A stretch of DNA of 32,763 bases from Actinomycetota bacterium (lineage in GTDB: Bacteria; Actinomycetota; Acidimicrobiia; Acidimicrobiales; Ilumatobacteraceae): positions 1-32,763 of the forward strand of contig WLIV01000037.1 in assembly GCA_009702045.1 (NCBI GenBank), given 5' to 3'. The notes under the pieces were generated by a model. The model was not told the DNA's origin and searched no databases. It saw only the letters and a list, made by a program, of their open reading frames with translations. Shown piece after piece: positions 30,442 to 32,763 of this stretch. The position numbers and the translations under genes are program-made. The number at the start of each line of letters is the position of its first letter. The stretch's first letter is position 1.

Positions 30442-31215
30442 ATGGGTCAGTTGAACGACAAGGTCATCGTTGTCGTCGGCGGTTCGGCGGGGCTCGGCTT
30501 GGCTGTGTCCAAGCGGTGTGTCGACGAAGGCGCGAACGTGGTGATCATGGCGCGCAACAAGCAACGCCTCGACGAGGTCGCCGCCAGCCTCGGCCAGACT
30601 GCGATTCCGATCCAGTGCGACGTGGCCAACGCCGACAGCGTGCGCGCCGCGTTCGCTGAGGTGGATCGCCGCTTCGGCAAGGTCGACGCACTGCTCAACG
30701 TCGCTGGCGTGGGCCGCATCGCCAAGATCGCCGATGCCACCGACGACGACATCGACTTCGTCCTCGACATCAACCTGCGTGGCCCGATCCTCACCACTCG
30801 GTCTGCGGTGCCATTGCTGCGCAAGGCCGGCGGCGGCGACATCGTCAACGTGTCGTCAGAGATCGTCGGCGACTACATGCCGTTCATGGTGTTGTACGGC
30901 ACCTCGAAGGGTGGGCTCGACACGTTCAGTCGCATGCTCAACCATGAACTGCGCGCCGACAAGATTCGCGTCTCGAACTATGTGTCCGGTTCCGTCGGCG
31001 GAACCGAATTCGGTGTCAACTTCACACCAGAGGGTATGGAAGCGGCACTGCCCGAGTGGCTCGAGAGCGGCTACATGACACGCGTCGCTGGCCCGGGTAT
31101 GGAACCCGAATGGATGGCCGACGCGATGATCTTCGTGATCACCCGGCCGAAGGGTCAGATGATCGACTTCGTGCACGTGCGCTCGTTCGCGCCGGGCTCG
31201 GCGATCGACAACTGA
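30442..31215 (+). CDS. Short-chain dehydrogenase/reductase (SDR), second
   Basis: 257 residues. The glycine motif is GGSAGLG (13-19) instead of TGxxxGxG, followed by R38 in MARNKQR, which hints at NADP(H). The catalytic triad is S139, Y152 and K156 (YGTSK). The C-terminus is unusual: in place of the family's VDGG it ends MIDFVHVRSFAPGSAIDN. It starts one base after the ferredoxin stop codon. An 18-pair hairpin follows, so this is probably the last gene of the P450 operon. Function: oxidoreductase on a pathway intermediate, substrate unknown. Confidence 0.9.
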   Translation: MGQLNDKVIVVVGGSAGLGLAVSKRCVDEGANVVIMARNKQRLDEVAASLGQTAIPIQCDVANADSVRAAFAEVDRRFGKVDALLNVAGVGRIAKIADATDDDIDFVLDINLRGPILTTRSAVPLLRKAGGGDIVNVSSEIVGDYMPFMVLYGTSKGGLDTFSRMLNHELRADKIRVSNYVSGSVGGTEFGVNFTPEGMEAALPEWLESGYMTRVAGPGMEPEWMADAMIFVITRPKGQMIDFVHVRSFAPGSAIDN

Positions 31216-31234
31216 ACCGATTCCCTCCGTTCGG

Positions 31235-31274
31235 GTCGCACGGGTACCACGGATCGCCGTGGTACCCGTGTGAC
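31235..31274 (+). terminator. Strong hairpin after the P450 operon
   Basis: CACGGGTACCACGG-ATCG-CCGTGGTACCCGTG is a perfect 14-pair stem, extended by GTC/GAC and one G-U pair to 18 pairs. It begins 20 bases after the second SDR stop codon. There is no T-run, as is common for actinobacterial terminators. Confidence 0.75.
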
Positions 31275-31285
31275 ATGAACGGAAT

Positions 31286-31304
31286 GGGGTGGGCGGGGCC
31301 GGGG
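31286..31304 (+). promoter_or_regulatory. Short-loop G-quadruplex motif upstream of a thioesterase-like gene
   Basis: GGGG-T-GGG-C-GGGG-CC-GGGG: four G runs with loops of one, one and two bases, ending 19 bases before the ATG at 31324. If transcribed it would lie next to the ribosome-binding region. Confidence 0.5.
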
Positions 31305-31323
31305 TGGCTACCTTGGCATCGCT

Positions 31324-32097
31324 ATGACGCGATATTGGTATGAACTCGACGGTGAACGACTGATCTCCACCGGAACTGCCGCAGGTCCTGTCGAGGGGAC
31401 ACAGCACGGAGCTGCGGTGGCCGCGATCGTCGCCCGGGCAGTCGACTCGCTGCCGTCGCCGGGGCCGATGGACATCGTGCGCCTCACGATCGATCTCAGC
31501 CGGCGGGTGCCGATGGGCGTCACCGAAGTGGTGACCAACATCCGCCGTGCGGGCAAGCGGGTACAGGTGGTGGAGGTGACCCTGCTGGTCGATGGTGTCG
31601 AGGTCGGGCGGTCCGAGGGGATGCGGATGCGGCGCGGTGAGATCATCGACCCGGCGGAGATTCGGCCCGACGTGCCGCCAGTCTTCGATCGCTCCACGCA
31701 CATGACCGAATCGCCATGGGGTAACAGCGGGTTCCTCGGCTCGATGGACATGTCCTTCGAGCACTATGGCGGTGGGCGGGCGGCGTACTGGCTGCGAATC
31801 TGCGATCAGCTGATCGAGGGGGAGACGATGACACCGGCGACGCGTGCGGCGGTCGCCGCCGATGTGGTGCTGACCGGGGGTCGCACGTACCCGAACAATG
31901 CGTCGTTGAACGCCGATCTCACGCTGTCGATGCATCGCCTGCCGGTGGGTGAATGGATCCGCATCGAGGCGGCGGTCTACGCCAATGCCGGCGGGTGGGG
32001 CACCTCGGTGGGAACGCTGGCTGATCTGCAAGGGGCGTTCGGGCATGTCACCAAGTCAGTGCTGTACGCCGACCCGCAGCCGGGCTCGTCGTACTGA
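31324..32097 (+). CDS. Thioesterase-like superfamily protein
   Basis: 257 residues that resemble two-hotdog acyl-CoA thioesterase-like proteins: N-terminally GAAVAAIVARAVDSLPSPG, then DIVRLTIDLSRRVPMG and VVEVTLLVDGVEVGRSEG, which correspond to the hotdog strands; C-terminally LNADLTLSMHRLPVGEWIRI and TSVGTLADLQGAFGHV, as in the second domain. No catalytic residue can be assigned with confidence. The ATG at 31324 has no good ribosome-binding site. It stands alone between a terminator hairpin and a convergent PadR gene three bases away. Its link to the P450 operon is by position only. Confidence 0.72.
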   Translation: MTRYWYELDGERLISTGTAAGPVEGTQHGAAVAAIVARAVDSLPSPGPMDIVRLTIDLSRRVPMGVTEVVTNIRRAGKRVQVVEVTLLVDGVEVGRSEGMRMRRGEIIDPAEIRPDVPPVFDRSTHMTESPWGNSGFLGSMDMSFEHYGGGRAAYWLRICDQLIEGETMTPATRAAVAADVVLTGGRTYPNNASLNADLTLSMHRLPVGEWIRIEAAVYANAGGWGTSVGTLADLQGAFGHVTKSVLYADPQPGSSY

Positions 32098-32100
32098 CGG

Positions 32101-32637
32101 TCAGGTACTGCGGGCGGTGACGACGGCGTCGATGAACCGCAGCGCGGCCTGAGATGCCTCGCTGCGCCACAGCGCCACGACGTCGTGTGCCGTGGTGTTG
32201 TCGTCCTCGTGTGGCGCGAGGGCGTCCGTCATCGTTGCGATATGGGCTCGCTGTCGTAGCAACAAGGGAGTGCGGTCGACCCCACACGAATCCGCCAGTA
32301 CCAACTTCAACAGCAACTCGCTGCGCAAGTCGCGCAAGTGCAAAACCGGCGTCGATAACCATTCGTCGAGTTGAACGCGCCCCGTGCGAGTGGCCGCAAG
32401 GATGGTGCGATTGCCGCCGGCGATACCCGGCTCTTCGCCCGTCGCGTGCACATAGCCACGTGCGGTCAGCTGATCGAGAGCGCGATAGGTGAGTGCTCGC
32501 GACAGCGACCACACCCGGCCGATATCGCCGCCTGCTTTCAGCCGAGCGGCCACCGCGAACCCGTGCGTCGGCGCACTGCGCAAGATGCCAAGACAGGCCC
32601 ACTCGCCGAGCAGGAGTTGGTCTGGGGCACGTGTCAT
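32101..32637 (-). CDS. PadR-family transcriptional regulator
   Basis: 178 residues. The winged helix is at about 8-75: GEWACLGILRSAPTHGFAVA, then LSRALTYRALDQLTARGYV, with a wing containing GGNRTILAAT. A C-terminal helical region (about 90-170) would form the dimerisation domain, as in PadR/Vir-like regulators. Its ATG overlaps the stop codon of the upstream ModC-like ATPase gene (ATGA), so the two are co-translated. This suggests that it senses or controls molybdate transport or a molybdoenzyme (inference). Confidence 0.87.
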   Translation of the reverse strand: MTRAPDQLLLGEWACLGILRSAPTHGFAVAARLKAGGDIGRVWSLSRALTYRALDQLTARGYVHATGEEPGIAGGNRTILAATRTGRVQLDEWLSTPVLHLRDLRSELLLKLVLADSCGVDRTPLLLRQRAHIATMTDALAPHEDDNTTAHDVVALWRSEASQAALRFIDAVVTARST

Positions 32638-32763
32638 GCCGGGTAGACCTCGATGTCGGTGGCCTTTACCGTGGTGTGGACGGAGTCGCCACGCTGCAGG
32701 GCGAGCGCTTCGAACGCAGCAACGGTGATCTCGGCGGTCAACGGCAGCACCCCGTCGACGCGC
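32634..32763 (-). CDS. Molybdate-type ABC transporter ATPase, C-terminal TOBE domain (partial)
   Basis: The frame is open to the right window edge and encodes the last 42 residues or so: VDGVLPLTAEITVAAFEALA, then LQRGDSVHTTVKATDIEVYPA. This is the end of a TOBE (MOP) oxyanion-binding domain, as found at the C-terminus of ModC and related molybdate, tungstate or sulfate transporter ATPases; KATDIEVYP is a typical ending. Its stop codon overlaps the PadR start by four bases. The ATPase domain lies outside the window, so the anion specificity is not certain. Confidence 0.75.
   Translation of the reverse strand, partial: RVDGVLPLTAEITVAAFEALALQRGDSVHTTVKATDIEVYPA

Noticed and set aside
1-32763. 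A complete steroid (cholesterol) degradation cluster
   Set aside because: P450s, a FadE pair and a ChsH2/Ltp2-like fusion suggest it, but no ring-opening genes (Kst, Hsa type) or Mce importer are present and the operator is not a recognised KstR box.

Overview
The window is a high-GC, densely coded stretch of an actinobacterial chromosome. The gene content points to an Acidimicrobiia (Ilumatobacter-like) or mycobacterial-type lipid/xenobiotic degrader: two cytochromes P450, a CX2HX2C ferredoxin, paired acyl-CoA dehydrogenases, a CaiB-type CoA transferase, a DUF35-thiolase fusion, a LivH-LivM fusion permease and several TetR regulators. The taxonomic call is inference, because no rRNA or other marker gene is present. 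No tRNA, rRNA, CRISPR array, insertion sequence or phage gene was found, and no gap between genes exceeds about 200 bases.

Layout. (1) 1-1117: the end of an NHL-repeat surface protein with an LPATG sorting signal, and a small membrane-anchored PASTA-like protein. (2) 1.2-20.7 kb (a member gene runs on to 21.6 kb): a catabolic region tied together by a recurring asymmetric 16-bp element, TCTAAC-N6-CGTCA, found eight times. It holds a crotonase, P450 and acyl-CoA ligase operon; two amidohydrolase-2 enzymes in tandem; an alpha/beta hydrolase divergent from a class III CoA transferase; a branched-chain-amino-acid-type (Liv) ABC importer with its lipoprotein; a third amidohydrolase divergent from a 420-residue regulator with two TetR domains; a ferritin-like protein; and an overlapping pair of acyl-CoA dehydrogenases divergent from a TesB-like thioesterase. 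(3) 21.6-25 kb: a double-hotdog thioesterase, a nitronate monooxygenase-like enzyme, a 3-hydroxyisobutyrate dehydrogenase-like enzyme and a single TetR regulator. (4) 25-32.1 kb: a fused DUF35/thiolase-fold protein and an amidase on the minus strand, divergent from a P450, SDR, ferredoxin and SDR operon, then a thioesterase-like gene. (5) 32.1 kb to the end: a PadR regulator overlapping the tail of a ModC-type molybdate transporter ATPase.

How the genes may work together (inference): the Liv importer takes up a small organic acid or amide-like compound. The ligase and CoA transferase activate it to a CoA thioester, the dehydrogenase pair and crotonase carry out a beta-oxidation-like round, the thioesterase releases CoA, and the P450 and the three metal-dependent amidohydrolase-fold enzymes act on ring or side-chain groups. 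The tandem TetR protein, which carries the element in its own divergent promoter, is the best candidate regulator. The substrate cannot be read from the sequence.

The main candidate for something undescribed is this regulon: an oriented, non-palindromic operator with a -10-like TA about 2 bp downstream, possibly read by a single chain with two different TetR DNA-binding domains. Secondary points are the one-chain DUF35-thiolase that lacks a recognisable nucleophilic cysteine, and a 54-bp inverted repeat next to a long G-tract between convergent genes.
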